A DNA stretch of 64,000 bases from Thermoplasmata archaeon (GCA_021806165.1 JAJZXY010000003.1:1-64000); one strand, 5' to 3'. Shown: positions 49,592-58,826, counted from the stretch's first letter. Made by a program: numbers and translations. Notes: generated by a model from the sequence alone, not told the origin.

Positions 49592-50611
49592 ATGGCGGCA
49601 AGAGTAGCAGTTAACGGGTTTGGAACCATTGGGAAGAGGGTGGCAAGAGCGGTCATGCTGCAGGATGACATGGAACTGGTGGGCGTGACCAAGACGCGCC
49701 CCACCTACGAAGCCAGGATCGCGAACAGGGAGGGTATGCCGCTCTATACCATCGACGACAAGCAGCTCTCCTTGTTCGAAAAGGAGGGGGTAAGGGTTGA
49801 CGGCGTACTGCAGGACCTTCTCACCAAGGTGGACATCGTGGTGGACTGCTCGCCAAACGGCATAGGGGAGGCAAACAAGAAGTTGTATGAGGAGGCGGGT
49901 GTCAAGGCGATATTCCAGGGAGGCGAGGAACATGAGCTCGCAGGCTTCTCCTTCAACGCCTTCTCTTCATATGACGAGGCACACGACAGGAAATGGGCAA
50001 GGGTCGTGAGCTGCAATACAACAGGCCTGATAAGGACGCTGTATCCTCTTGACAGGATGTTCAAGGTGGATGAAGCGTTTGCCGCGATAATCAGGCGGGG
50101 TGCGGACCCTGCTGAATCAAAGGGCAGCGCCCTGAATGCGGTGGAGCCTTCCCTGCATGTGCCGACGCACCACGGGGTAGATGTCAAGACTGTGCTTCCG
50201 TGGCTGAACATCAGCACAATGGCGGTGAAGGTGCCGACGACGAACATGCATGTCCACTGCATCCATGTCAAGCTGAGGAAGAACGGGGTGAAGACCTCCG
50301 ATGTGCTTTCCCTGTGGGATCAGATGCCAAGGATACGGTTTGTGAGCGGAAAGCATGGCATCAAGACAAGCGGCCAGATCATGGAGATAGCCAGGGATCT
50401 TGGAAGGCACAGCGGTGATTTTGCAGAGACTGTCATATGGGAGGACGGCACGCATGTGGACGACAACTCACTTTACTTCTACCAGGCTGTCCACCAGGAA
50501 AGCGATGTGATACCCGAAAACATAGACTGCATCCGTTCGATGATGGGACTTGAGAAGGATGCTTCGAGAAGCATAAGGAAAACGGACAGGTCAATGGGAA
50601 TCTCCAAGTGA
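49592..50611 (+). CDS. gap: Type II glyceraldehyde-3-phosphate dehydrogenase
   Basis: About 339 residues of the archaeal type II enzyme, acting in glycolysis and gluconeogenesis on glyceraldehyde 3-phosphate and 1,3-bisphosphoglycerate. VAVNGFGTIGKRVARAV is the NAD(P)-binding start, SCNTTGLIRTLYPL carries the catalytic Cys, and the core GADPAESKGSALNAVEP matches archaeal members. I chose the ATG at 49592 on family alignment; 49520 is an alternative. pgk follows after 4 nt, so they form an operon. Confidence 0.92.
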   Translation: MAARVAVNGFGTIGKRVARAVMLQDDMELVGVTKTRPTYEARIANREGMPLYTIDDKQLSLFEKEGVRVDGVLQDLLTKVDIVVDCSPNGIGEANKKLYEEAGVKAIFQGGEEHELAGFSFNAFSSYDEAHDRKWARVVSCNTTGLIRTLYPLDRMFKVDEAFAAIIRRGADPAESKGSALNAVEPSLHVPTHHGVDVKTVLPWLNISTMAVKVPTTNMHVHCIHVKLRKNGVKTSDVLSLWDQMPRIRFVSGKHGIKTSGQIMEIARDLGRHSGDFAETVIWEDGTHVDDNSLYFYQAVHQESDVIPENIDCIRSMMGLEKDASRSIRKTDRSMGISK

Positions 50612-50615
50612 TAGA

Positions 50616-51857
50616 ATGCTGCTGGAAGGGGTAAGAACGCTGGACTCCTTCAACCCGTCAGGGAAGAAGGTGCTGCTCAGGGTGGACATTAATTCCCCGG
50701 TTGACAGGAAGACCGGGAGGATCGAGAGCGACACGAAGATCAATGCTGCGACGCTGACACTGAACCAGCTGCTCAGGCGGGGTGCATCAGCGGTCCTCCT
50801 CGCCCATCAGGGCAGGCCCGGTGACTATGACTTCATTTCCCTCAGGCAGCACTGGAATATCCTGAGGAAGAGAGTCGAGGGCGAGATTGATTTTGTTCCA
50901 GACACCTGCGGGGAAGAGGCGGTTGACAGGATCTCGGGCCTGAGACCCGGACAGGCGCTTCTTCTGGAGAATGTAAGATATCTTGACTATGAACAGAAGA
51001 AGGGGACGGCGGAGGAGCATGCACGCACCGAACTTGTCACCAGGCTCTCTCCGCTCTTCGACTACTTTGTGAACGACGCCTTTGCAGCGGTGCACCGCGC
51101 GCACTGTTCGATGGTGGGCTTCACGGGCAGACTTCCCTCAGCCGCTGGAAGGCTCATGGAAAGCGAGCTATCACACCTGTCACCGCTGCTTGACAGACCT
51201 GAGAGACCTGTTGTCTATCTCTTCGGAGGGCGGAAATTCGCAGACTTCCTGCCTGTCCTCCGCGCGGTCGCCGCAAGGGAGGACGTGGACCATATACTGC
51301 TCTCAGGCTACCTGGCAATATCATTCCTAATGGCATCCGGCACAAAGGCTGACGATGCCACTGGAGAGGAGATAAGGAAGGAGGCGGACGATGCATTCTT
51401 TGAGGAGGCCAGGAAGCTGATTTCAGGCGGGGGAAAGATTGCGCTGCCCGTGGATATGGGATTCAGCGTTTCGGGCAGAAGAGCCGATATGGAAGTATCA
51501 GGCTGGCCTGCGGGCGCAAGGGCGTTGGACATAGGCCCCTCAACCATCGAGCATTTCAGCGAAGTGATTGCGGGGGCAAGGACTGTCTTCATTTCCGGTC
51601 CGCCCGGGGTGTATGAGAAGGAGGAGTTCTCCTCAGGTACGCGCAGGCTCTTTGAGGCTGCGTGCGGCAGCGGCATATACAGTGTGATAGGAGGGGGCCA
51701 CACATCTTCGGCCGCCCGGCAGCTCGGGTTTGAGGGGAAGGTCTCCTATGTAAGCACCGGGGGAGGGGCGCTTGAAGCGCTGATCACCGGAAAGGAGCTG
51801 CCTGTCCTGAAATATCTGAAGGAGAGCGGCCGGAAATTCTCCGGCAGCTTCACATGA
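50616..51857 (+). CDS. pgk: Phosphoglycerate kinase, archaeal type
   Basis: A 413-residue kinase joining 1,3-bisphosphoglycerate and ADP to 3-phosphoglycerate and ATP. VLLRVDINSPVD, LLLENVRYLDYE, DAFAAVHRAHCSM and the C-terminal VIGGGHTSSAARQLG are the substrate- and nucleotide-binding blocks, in order. It lacks the bacterial GGAKV form of the central block (FGGRKFAD here), as archaeal enzymes do. It follows gap after 4 nt. Its end is 12 bp from the convergent phosphoribosyltransferase gene. Confidence 0.94.
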   Translation: MLLEGVRTLDSFNPSGKKVLLRVDINSPVDRKTGRIESDTKINAATLTLNQLLRRGASAVLLAHQGRPGDYDFISLRQHWNILRKRVEGEIDFVPDTCGEEAVDRISGLRPGQALLLENVRYLDYEQKKGTAEEHARTELVTRLSPLFDYFVNDAFAAVHRAHCSMVGFTGRLPSAAGRLMESELSHLSPLLDRPERPVVYLFGGRKFADFLPVLRAVAAREDVDHILLSGYLAISFLMASGTKADDATGEEIRKEADDAFFEEARKLISGGGKIALPVDMGFSVSGRRADMEVSGWPAGARALDIGPSTIEHFSEVIAGARTVFISGPPGVYEKEEFSSGTRRLFEAACGSGIYSVIGGGHTSSAARQLGFEGKVSYVSTGGGALEALITGKELPVLKYLKESGRKFSGSFT

Positions 51858-51869
51858 AGGGTGGCCGAC

Positions 51870-52526
51870 TCACTCCGGTATGCTCCACTTGTCGCCTGCC
51901 TTCCTGATCATCCCGAGCATTTCAAGGCGGAGGAGAGTCCTCTCCAGTTTGCCTTCGAGCATCATAATGCCATGATTCTTCCTCAGCAGCGAGCCTATCT
52001 CCCTGTCAGAAAGCGGCCCCTCCCCCAGTATCTCCCTGACGAAGGAGCCTATATCCTCATAATAGTTCCATGGAAAGATGAACCATGTCCACTCCTCCTT
52101 GACAACCTCCCTGGCGAAGTAGTCGGGGACGAAGCCGGAATGGTTTATGTGAAGCATGGTTGCGGTCCTCACACTCCTGGGAGACATCGAAAGAGCGTGC
52201 TCCGACGCAAGCCTCAGGCTTTCGCCGGTGTCGGTTATGTCATCCACCACAAGCACATCCCTGCCCTTTATGTCCTCCTGAATGCTGCCTACCAGCCTTG
52301 CCTTTCCGTCCTTCGAGGCGGTGACGCCCCAGTGCTGTGTCTTCAGGGAAATAAGGCTTTTTGCGACAAGTTCGTCACAGACCAGGCGAGCTGGAACCCA
52401 TCCTCCCCTGGCCATACCGATAATCGAGTCTGGCCTGAAGCCGCTCTCAGCCACCATCCTGCCAAGGCTGGCGCACCAGTCTGCTATCTCATCCCATGTG
52501 ACTATCTTCGCCGGTATGGATCTCAT
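51870..52526 (-). CDS. Phosphoribosyltransferase with C-terminal winged-helix-like tail
   Basis: A 218-residue protein. Residues about 1-160 form a type I PRTase with the PRPP loop VLVVDDITDTGES (about 92-104) and GMARGGWVPARLV near 35-48. It probably makes a purine nucleotide from a free base (hypoxanthine/xanthine/guanine class). The tail (about 165-218: FVREILGEGPLSDREIGSLLRKNHGIMMLEGKLERTLLRLEMLGMIRK) resembles a winged helix, which is unusual for a plain PRTase and may indicate a regulatory function. Transcribed away from PRC-barrel, toward pgk. Confidence 0.8.
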   Translation of the reverse strand: MRSIPAKIVTWDEIADWCASLGRMVAESGFRPDSIIGMARGGWVPARLVCDELVAKSLISLKTQHWGVTASKDGKARLVGSIQEDIKGRDVLVVDDITDTGESLRLASEHALSMSPRSVRTATMLHINHSGFVPDYFAREVVKEEWTWFIFPWNYYEDIGSFVREILGEGPLSDREIGSLLRKNHGIMMLEGKLERTLLRLEMLGMIRKAGDKWSIPE

Positions 52527-52694
52527 GCATCTCTACCTGAACGGTAAGGCTTACAGCCGAACACGAACTTAAAGCATGCCCATGCGCGGGCCGTGCCGCG
52601 TCCTGCGCCGGCGCCCTCCCGTGCCGCCGGACAAATGATTAAATATGGTCCTGCGGCTATTGCCCAAGCAAGCGTTTTAAAAGAGGATAGCCAA

Positions 52695-52943
52695 ATGGAC
52701 TCGACAAGAAAGTTCATAACCGAGCTGAAGGGCAAAACGGTGATGACAGAGGATGGGCAGATACTCGGTCTCATTGACAATTTCATTATTGAGACGGCGA
52801 CAGGAGAAATCGAAAATGTTCTCGTGATCCCGGCCGAGGAGATAGAGCCGAGGCTCTTCAGGACCGATGATCAGGGAAGACTGGTCCTGCCGTTCAGCGA
52901 GATGAGGGCCGTCAGGGACGTAGTCGTCATGAACATGAAATAA
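52695..52943 (+). CDS. PRC-barrel domain protein
   Basis: An 82-residue single PRC-barrel: FITELKGKTVMTEDGQILGLIDNFIIETATGEIENVLVIP is the conserved beta-barrel core, ending in LPFSEMRAVRDVVVM. Stand-alone archaeal PRC-barrel proteins are small and may bind RNA or other proteins; function unknown. The ATG at 52695 is better than the upstream in-frame GTG at 52593, because the family begins there and GAGGATAG precedes it. Confidence 0.82.
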   Translation: MDSTRKFITELKGKTVMTEDGQILGLIDNFIIETATGEIENVLVIPAEEIEPRLFRTDDQGRLVLPFSEMRAVRDVVVMNMK

Positions 52944-52946
52944 GGT

Positions 52947-53573
52947 TCATCTGCGACCGCTGCCGCTTCCCCTGAATACCGAGACAAGCGTCATTTCCCC
53001 CTGGAAGCCGGCGATACGCCCGAAGTCCGAGGCAGGGAAGATGCTGTTGCCCGTCTCACAGAGAGGATTGTTTATCGATAGGGTGCTGCCGTCCAGGCCG
53101 GTGACAACCACCCAGTGGGGCGCCACGTCATCGCCAAGCTGGCTTGCGTCGGTGAGGATGATTGGAACGCCGCCCCTCTCCAGAGTTTCAATCGCGTCCG
53201 CAGCAGTGACTTCTACGGCGTGCCTCTCCATGAGACCCATCTGGAAGTCCCTTCGCTTCCTCTCGTCGTATAGCTCCACAAAGAGCGGGAAGTGCGCCTC
53301 CCCCACCCTCTGCCTCAGTCTGGGCATGAAATCTATGCCCTCCGAGTTTGTGACTATCTCAACACCATACCCCCGCTTGAGGAAGGGGAAGGAGATTCCA
53401 TACCTGCCCATGCCAAGTGCCAGGACCGATGTTGCCTCCCTCCAGATGTCGATCTCGGCATCCCTGTCAGCCGAAAAAGCCCTGTCGAAGTGGGAGAGGG
53501 TCATCAGTATGCATGCGCTGCCGCAGGTGAAATCGAGCGTCTGCCTGTAAAACTGCATCTCAAGAGCTGTCAC
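52947..53573 (-). CDS. C39-like peptidase (DUF3335-type)
   Basis: A 208-residue papain-fold protein. The nucleophile is Cys17 in DFTCGSACILMTLSHF; the catalytic His lies in PHWVVVTGLD near 152-158, followed by INNPL with the third residue. IWREATSVLALG and the YGVEIVTNSEG block match the C39-like DUF3335 family rather than C39 bacteriocin proteases. It has no membrane or leader domain, so it is a cytoplasmic peptidase or amidase of unknown substrate. It ends close to the PRC-barrel end (4 bp, convergent). Confidence 0.72.
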   Translation of the reverse strand: MTALEMQFYRQTLDFTCGSACILMTLSHFDRAFSADRDAEIDIWREATSVLALGMGRYGISFPFLKRGYGVEIVTNSEGIDFMPRLRQRVGEAHFPLFVELYDERKRRDFQMGLMERHAVEVTAADAIETLERGGVPIILTDASQLGDDVAPHWVVVTGLDGSTLSINNPLCETGNSIFPASDFGRIAGFQGEMTLVSVFRGSGSGRR

Positions 53574-53619
53574 GGCAGTGCACTATCATAATTCATGAGA
53601 TAAGCGTTGCCCAGAATTC

Positions 53620-54627
53620 TCAGGCCAACGCCTTGTCCGACAGCTCCTCTGCGAAATGGCAGGCCACGAGGTGGTCCCCTGAGAATGACCTCAGGCCTGG
53701 TTCCTCTGTCCTGCAAATGTCCTTCACGAACGGGCACCTGCCGGCGAACCTGCATCCAGGTGGAGGGGAGACGAGCGTCGGAATCTCCCCCTCAATCTTG
53801 AACCTGAACTTTCGCCTTCGTGGATCCGGGACGGGGACGGATATGAGCAGTGCCTTGGTGTACGGATGCAAAGGAGATTCCATCACCTCCCTCACGCTCC
53901 CGACCTCCATCACCTTGCCCAGGTACATGATGGCGACCGTATCGGAGATGTACCTCACTGCACCTATGTTGTGTGAAATGAAGAGATAGGTGAGCTTCCT
54001 CTCCTTCTGCAGTTCTATGAGCCTGTTGAGTATCTGTGCCTGCACTGCAACATCAAGTGCGCTGGTGGGTTCATCCAGAACTATCATCTCAGGGTCAAGC
54101 ACCAGAGCCCGGGCAAGGGATATCCTCTGCCTTCCGCCGCCGCTGAATTCGTGCGGATAGAGATTGACGCTCTTTTCCGGAAGGCCGACATCAAGGAGGA
54201 CTTCCTCCACCCTCCTGATGATTTCCTTCCTCTCCCGTATGCCGGCGGACATCAGCGGTTCACCCACAATTCTCCAGACCTTAAGCCTCGGGTTCAGGGA
54301 GGTTATGGGATCCTGGAAGACTATCTGCACGTGGTGCCGCCACCTCCTCAGCTCCTCACCCCTCAGGTTGGTGATATCAACGCCGTCGTAAAGCAGGGTT
54401 CCCGAGGTCGGGGCAAGAAGCCTGGCCGCAATCCACCCGAATGTTGTCTTTCCGGAGCCGCTTTCACCTATGAGTCCCATAACCTCGCCCTTCCTTATCT
54501 TGAGAGAGACACCGTCAACCGCGTGGACCCTCTTCGCCCCCTTGCGCCCGATGGACTCTGAAATACTCTTCTGGAGAACGAAATGCTTTACGACGTGGTT
54601 GTAGGAAAAGAGGACGCTGTCATCCAT
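53620..54627 (-). CDS. Peptide/nickel-type ABC transporter ATPase (OppF-like)
   Basis: A 335-residue ATPase. Walker A is GESGSGKTT, the signature is FSGGGRQRISLARAL, and Walker B is MIVLDEPTSALD. A C-terminal Opp/Dpp extension (about 270-330) carries four Cys in GCRFAGRCPFVKDIC and ACHFA. It would power uptake of peptides or similar small molecules with its partner OppD-like gene, whose stop codon (54628) directly precedes this ATG (54627). No permease or binding-protein gene is next to them. Confidence 0.88.
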   Translation of the reverse strand: MDDSVLFSYNHVVKHFVLQKSISESIGRKGAKRVHAVDGVSLKIRKGEVMGLIGESGSGKTTFGWIAARLLAPTSGTLLYDGVDITNLRGEELRRWRHHVQIVFQDPITSLNPRLKVWRIVGEPLMSAGIRERKEIIRRVEEVLLDVGLPEKSVNLYPHEFSGGGRQRISLARALVLDPEMIVLDEPTSALDVAVQAQILNRLIELQKERKLTYLFISHNIGAVRYISDTVAIMYLGKVMEVGSVREVMESPLHPYTKALLISVPVPDPRRRKFRFKIEGEIPTLVSPPPGCRFAGRCPFVKDICRTEEPGLRSFSGDHLVACHFAEELSDKALA

Positions 54628-55743
54628 TCAGGCACCATCCACGTAGAAGTAGCATGCGGCAAGATGCCCGCCGCCGGTGTCGGAATGGGGTGGCATGGCT
54701 GTGGAGCATACGTCCATAACCCTGTCGCACCTCGTCCTGAAGGGGCACCCCGAGGGTAGCTTCATGAGGTTGGGTACTGCGCCGCTGAGAGTTGGAAGCT
54801 TCCCCTCGGACTTGTAGCCGTGCGGGAACGATTTCAGGAGTGACTGGGTATACGGATGCTGCGGATTGTTGAAAACCTCATCTGCAGTCCCCACCTCGAC
54901 GAGGCTGCCTGCATACATTACGCCAATCCTGTCGGCAATCTCGGCCACAACGCCCAGGTCATGGCTTATGAAGAGAATTGATGTCCTGATTTCCTGTATC
55001 AGGTCCTTCATCAGTGAGAGGACCTGGGCCTGGATTGTGACATCCAGGGCGCTTGTAGGCTCGTCCGCAATCATCAGCTTTGGCCGTTCTGAAAGTGCTA
55101 TGGCTATCATGATTCGCTGCCTCATCCCTCCAGACAGCTCATGCGGATAGAGCCTCAATATCTGCTCGGGGTCGTTGATCCTCACCATTGAAAGGAAAGA
55201 GATGACTTCATCCCTGAGATCCTTCCTGTTGAAATCCACGTCCCCGAACCTGTTCCTCCTTGCGGTTCCGGTGGCCTCCCTCAGCGGATGGGGTATCTGA
55301 GGCTTCGGGTCACGGTAGTCATGAGGCTCGACCCTGACCTCAGTCTCGATACCGGCCTCCCTTGTCTTCCTGACCTTGATGGCCTCCACCACCTGGTCAA
55401 GTATCCTGTAGGATGGATTGAGCGAATTTATCGGCTCCTGGAAGATCATGGCTATGCCGGTGCCCCTGAAGAACTGGACCTTGTTCCTGGGAAGTGACAG
55501 CAGGTCTGTCCCGTCGAAGACTATGCTGCCTGCAGTGACCTTTGCCGGCGGATCAGGCAGGAGCCGCGGAATTGAATGGGCGAGGGTGCTCTTGCCGCAT
55601 CCGGTCTCACCAACAATGCCCAGAACCTCGCCCCTGTTGATTTCGAGGTTGACGCCGTTGACAGCCCTTACGGTGCCAGCAGGCGTGTTGTAGCATATTT
55701 GCAAGTCCCGTACGCTAAGCAAAGGTTCTTGCCCGGAATCCAT
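54628..55743 (-). CDS. Peptide/nickel-type ABC transporter ATPase (OppD-like), with insertion
   Basis: A 371-residue ATPase with Walker A GETGCGKSTL, Walker B LMIADEPTSALD, LSGGMRQRIM and the C-terminal four-Cys Opp block. Compared with OppD-like proteins it carries about 45 extra residues (roughly 125-170) between the Q-loop/Q helix and the signature, rich in Arg, Glu, Pro and Asp (PHDYRDPKPQIPHPLREATG). It is followed with no gap by the OppF-like gene. The minus-strand AATTAATATT near 55772 suggests a promoter 30 nt before the ATG. Confidence 0.87.
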   Translation of the reverse strand: MDSGQEPLLSVRDLQICYNTPAGTVRAVNGVNLEINRGEVLGIVGETGCGKSTLAHSIPRLLPDPPAKVTAGSIVFDGTDLLSLPRNKVQFFRGTGIAMIFQEPINSLNPSYRILDQVVEAIKVRKTREAGIETEVRVEPHDYRDPKPQIPHPLREATGTARRNRFGDVDFNRKDLRDEVISFLSMVRINDPEQILRLYPHELSGGMRQRIMIAIALSERPKLMIADEPTSALDVTIQAQVLSLMKDLIQEIRTSILFISHDLGVVAEIADRIGVMYAGSLVEVGTADEVFNNPQHPYTQSLLKSFPHGYKSEGKLPTLSGAVPNLMKLPSGCPFRTRCDRVMDVCSTAMPPHSDTGGGHLAACYFYVDGA

Positions 55744-56122
55744 AGCAAAGACTGCACAGACGATCAGCTTCCAATATTAATTGTATTGCCGGCCCCAGAC
55801 TGTTTCTCGGCCGGCGGCCGGATGCTTCCTTTTCATCAGGGCACATTACAAAGGCGCGATGCATGCCACAAGCATCTGCGGCCTGAATTTCTTTTCGACT
55901 GACCCTGCTCTCATCCATCACAGGTGCTCCCTCCCTGTCATGCGATCTGCTGACCCCTTGAGGAGAAAATGGCAGGGGCAAGGAAATGCGTGTTGGGGCA
56001 TGGCAAATGGTCCGGAAGGGCCCGCCATCTTGTCCGTGCCACCCCCACGTCCGGGTGTCAGGCAGCGAACGGCTCACTTGTGGATTACTTCAATTTCAAT
56101 AATCTTCTCGTTCAAGACCCAC
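55744..56122. other. Intergenic region, no supported gene
   Basis: About 380 bp containing the oppD-like promoter near 55772 and otherwise no gene. Frames on both strands are short or composition-biased. No tRNA-like motif was seen. Confidence 0.4.
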
Positions 56123-57805
56123 TCAAGGTGAAACATCGAAGAACAGTGAAGGCGTGTTCATCGTGTATGTACCGTCAGCCAAGGTGAGAGAGGTATTAGT
56201 GGAAGATTCGAGTTCATGGACATAAAGCGTGTTGCCACTGCCGGTATATGCCATGTTGGTGAGCCCGAGGAGTGTCGTGCTGAGCCCTATGTTCGCGGAG
56301 AAGCAGATGGAGGTGAATGCCGTAAGTATCGCCAGGCTCAATCCTGCTGCAGCAAGGGCAACATTGACATCATTCACGGCGTCGGCAACTGTACCGACAA
56401 CCGGGAGCGCACTGGCTGCAGTGGCTATCGCCATTGCCTGACCGACGACGCCGATGAATGTGCCGGCAGCGGTGACTGCCTGCGCTTCGGCGGAGGCAGC
56501 GTTTGTGTATGCGCTTACTGAATCAGTCATGTTGACTGAAGGGGGAGGAGCCTGGCTTGCAAGGACGGTATCGGTGCCGATTGGGAGGAAACCCATCGAA
56601 CCAAGCACATCTCCCCAGAACGGGGAGCTGCTTATCTGTGTCATGAACTCTACAGTCGCGTTATAGGTTGGGGAATCGACTACGGAGACTGAAGTGCTGT
56701 ATGATGTCCCGGTCAGTTCACAGTATGTCCCTGCGCAACAGGTGACATAATAGAATTTCGTACGAACAACCTGTATCTTGGCGGGTATTCCAAGCACTGA
56801 GACATTGTGACCTGTGGTGGGCACAGTGCTTGTCGACCCTCCAAATCCTGTCGTGTCACTTATGGCAGACTGCCACGAAGGACGTTCCGACATTGTGGGA
56901 TAGCCCACAATTTCGGACTCAAGCTTGGCGCTGCCGCTGTTGCTGTTGAATGAAAGAGAAAGTTTTCCTCCGATCTGGTAGGTTGAAATTGTCATTAGAG
57001 AATTCTCGCTGACGGTGGTGAGATTGTTCACCACGAGAGGGAGAACCGTATTGGAGATGTTTGTGTAAATGACACTTGAGGTATCCTTGCAGTTATTGCA
57101 GTTTCCGCCAATCTGACCGTTGCCCGTTGCGGCGTAAGCAGCGGCGCTGCTGTTGAGCGGATATGCAAACAACGGTTGCCTGCCGAGGTCGAAGTACAGC
57201 GGTATATTGAAACCGGAGAGCAGGTAAGCTACAGGATGCTGCAGTGAGGAGTTGAACGGATCGAACGGTATGTTGTTATAGAACTGGTAGACAAGCAGCT
57301 GGGAGGCGGAGACATACTGCAGGACTGCATACATTTCGAGTGACACTCCGGTGGTGACGGACATGTTGTTTGAAGACAGGACGCTTTCCCACTGGCTGAC
57401 TATGCTGTAGAATTCATCGGAAAGGTAGCCTGTGAAGACGCCTGTCTGGTTGGAAGTGCCGTTGTAGAGCTGCACCTCGTACGGATTGTCAGTCTGGTTC
57501 GCTGTCGACAGATTGTGCCCGCCACCCTGGGCAAGGCTGTCCGGCATGGGCGAGTAAATGAACAGCTGTGCCCTCACATCGCTGAACTGCTGAGTGAGCT
57601 GAGTGAAATTGGCCATGGAAGGCTGCTGGCTGCCCGATGCGCCCACAAGGTCAATGCCTGCCAGCAGCTTCGGGCCCTCGGACTGCCACCGGCTGGGACT
57701 CCTTTTCGGGCTGCTGCTGTAAAGGAAGACATAGGCACCTGCAGCAATTACAGCAAGGGAAAGCAATGCAACCGCAGCCACTCTGATTCTGCTGTCCACC
57801 CACAA
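56123..57805 (-). CDS. Large secreted/surface protein, unknown
   Basis: A 560-residue protein. It begins with a short basic start and a membrane-anchor helix (about 8-29: VAAVALLSLAVIAAGAYVFLY), then a long Ser/Thr/Asn-rich ectodomain with about 14 NxS/T sequons and four Cys near 235-245 (CNNC) and 355-365 (CCAGTYC), which may be disulfides. A hydrophobic stretch at about 440-510 (Ala/Val-rich) could be a second membrane segment. I do not recognise a domain. It may be a surface-layer or nutrient-capture protein. The start is a TTG (57805); a GTG at 57799 is another choice. It lies upstream of the Opp ATPases on the same strand, with a 380-bp gap. Confidence 0.6.
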   Translation of the reverse strand: MWVDSRIRVAAVALLSLAVIAAGAYVFLYSSSPKRSPSRWQSEGPKLLAGIDLVGASGSQQPSMANFTQLTQQFSDVRAQLFIYSPMPDSLAQGGGHNLSTANQTDNPYEVQLYNGTSNQTGVFTGYLSDEFYSIVSQWESVLSSNNMSVTTGVSLEMYAVLQYVSASQLLVYQFYNNIPFDPFNSSLQHPVAYLLSGFNIPLYFDLGRQPLFAYPLNSSAAAYAATGNGQIGGNCNNCKDTSSVIYTNISNTVLPLVVNNLTTVSENSLMTISTYQIGGKLSLSFNSNSGSAKLESEIVGYPTMSERPSWQSAISDTTGFGGSTSTVPTTGHNVSVLGIPAKIQVVRTKFYYVTCCAGTYCELTGTSYSTSVSVVDSPTYNATVEFMTQISSSPFWGDVLGSMGFLPIGTDTVLASQAPPPSVNMTDSVSAYTNAASAEAQAVTAAGTFIGVVGQAMAIATAASALPVVGTVADAVNDVNVALAAAGLSLAILTAFTSICFSANIGLSTTLLGLTNMAYTGSGNTLYVHELESSTNTSLTLADGTYTMNTPSLFFDVSP

Positions 57806-57988
57806 TTTCCTCCCGAGAAATTGGCTGGGTGGTTAGCGGATTCGTGGCTACTAATAGATTTGGGCCACTTCATGCAGGTCTGTTTCCAGCATGTTGCAGC
57901 CCTTCCGCTATTTCATGCTTCTATGCGGTGGCACACCTTTTTTTATCAAAAACAGGCAGGTTGCTGCCGCTGCCCGCAGACTAGCGGT

Positions 57989-57998
57989 TTCATATATT
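57989..57998 (+). promoter_or_regulatory. TATA box of methyltransferase gene
   Basis: TTCATATATT is centred near 57994, 26-31 nt before the ATG at 58025. It supports a leaderless start there rather than the much longer frame that runs through the preceding surface-protein region from 57515. Confidence 0.5.
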
Positions 57999-58024
57999 GG
58001 ATCGGCAAATCTTCAAAAACTGTT

Positions 58025-58792
58025 ATGGTCGGCAGGGCCGTTGACTTTGATGCGCTGTCAGGAAACTACGACTCACTCCGCGGAAGATCGAAGGAGAGGC
58101 TGCTTCCATGGGTTGCCAGCGTAGCTGAGTATGCGGATATTCGATCCAGTGATAAGGTAATAGACATTGGATGCGGGACAGGCAGGTACACTGAGCTGTT
58201 CTCCGGTTTCTGCGGGACTGTTGTTGGCATCGACGCATCCCAGGGGATGATAAGGCAGGCTTCAAATTCCCGGCGGCAGGGAGTGGATTACCTCATATCC
58301 GATGCGTTGTCAATGCCGTTCAGCCAATGTTCATTTGACTGCGCTGTGATGTTCATGGCAGTGCACCTTTTCACGCCGGAGCAGAGACGCCTCCTGTTCG
58401 AGTGTGTGTCCGGGATACTGAAGGGCGGCGGCAGATTTGTCATACTCACCGAGTCGCATGCCAGGATGAGGAGATCGCTCTGGAGGCATTTCCCGGGGCT
58501 GCTGGATATTGATCTGCACCGCTTCCCTGATCTGGCCACGCTTGCCGGGGAGCTCAAGGAGGCGGGATTCGTGACAGGGCGCAGGTTCGTAAGGAATGAC
58601 CTCGGGGAAGTACCGACGAAGAACTACCTTGCAAGGGTGGAGGGAAAAATGCTCTCGACGTTCTCGCTGATGACCGAAGAGGAGTTTCGCGAAGGGTTTG
58701 ATGCATTTTCAGGCAGAATCTGTGAGCTGTATCCGGAAACAGTCCCGGATTACCAGGAATTCGTGCTCGTCAGGGGAACCAGAAAAGTCTGA
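58025..58792 (+). CDS. SAM-dependent class I methyltransferase
   Basis: A 255-residue methyltransferase. Residues about 35-150 hold the SAM fold: KVIDIGCGTGRYTELF (motif I), VVGIDASQGMI (motif II) and ILKGGGRFVILTE (after the CDCAVMFMAVHLF strand). The rest forms a helical lid. Substrate unknown; the N-terminal FDALSGNYDSLRGRSKERL resembles small-molecule methyltransferases such as ubiquinone/menaquinone-type or lipid enzymes. The gene is convergent with VAT. Confidence 0.85.
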   Translation: MVGRAVDFDALSGNYDSLRGRSKERLLPWVASVAEYADIRSSDKVIDIGCGTGRYTELFSGFCGTVVGIDASQGMIRQASNSRRQGVDYLISDALSMPFSQCSFDCAVMFMAVHLFTPEQRRLLFECVSGILKGGGRFVILTESHARMRRSLWRHFPGLLDIDLHRFPDLATLAGELKEAGFVTGRRFVRNDLGEVPTKNYLARVEGKMLSTFSLMTEEEFREGFDAFSGRICELYPETVPDYQEFVLVRGTRKV

Positions 58793-58826
58793 GTTCCGCA
58801 CGGTAGGCGTCCGTGCGCCCCGCTCC

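Noticed and set aside
57515-58024. N-terminal extension of the methyltransferase frame
   Set aside because: It overlaps the antisense end of the surface protein gene and encodes no conserved sequence; a TATA box places the start at 58025.
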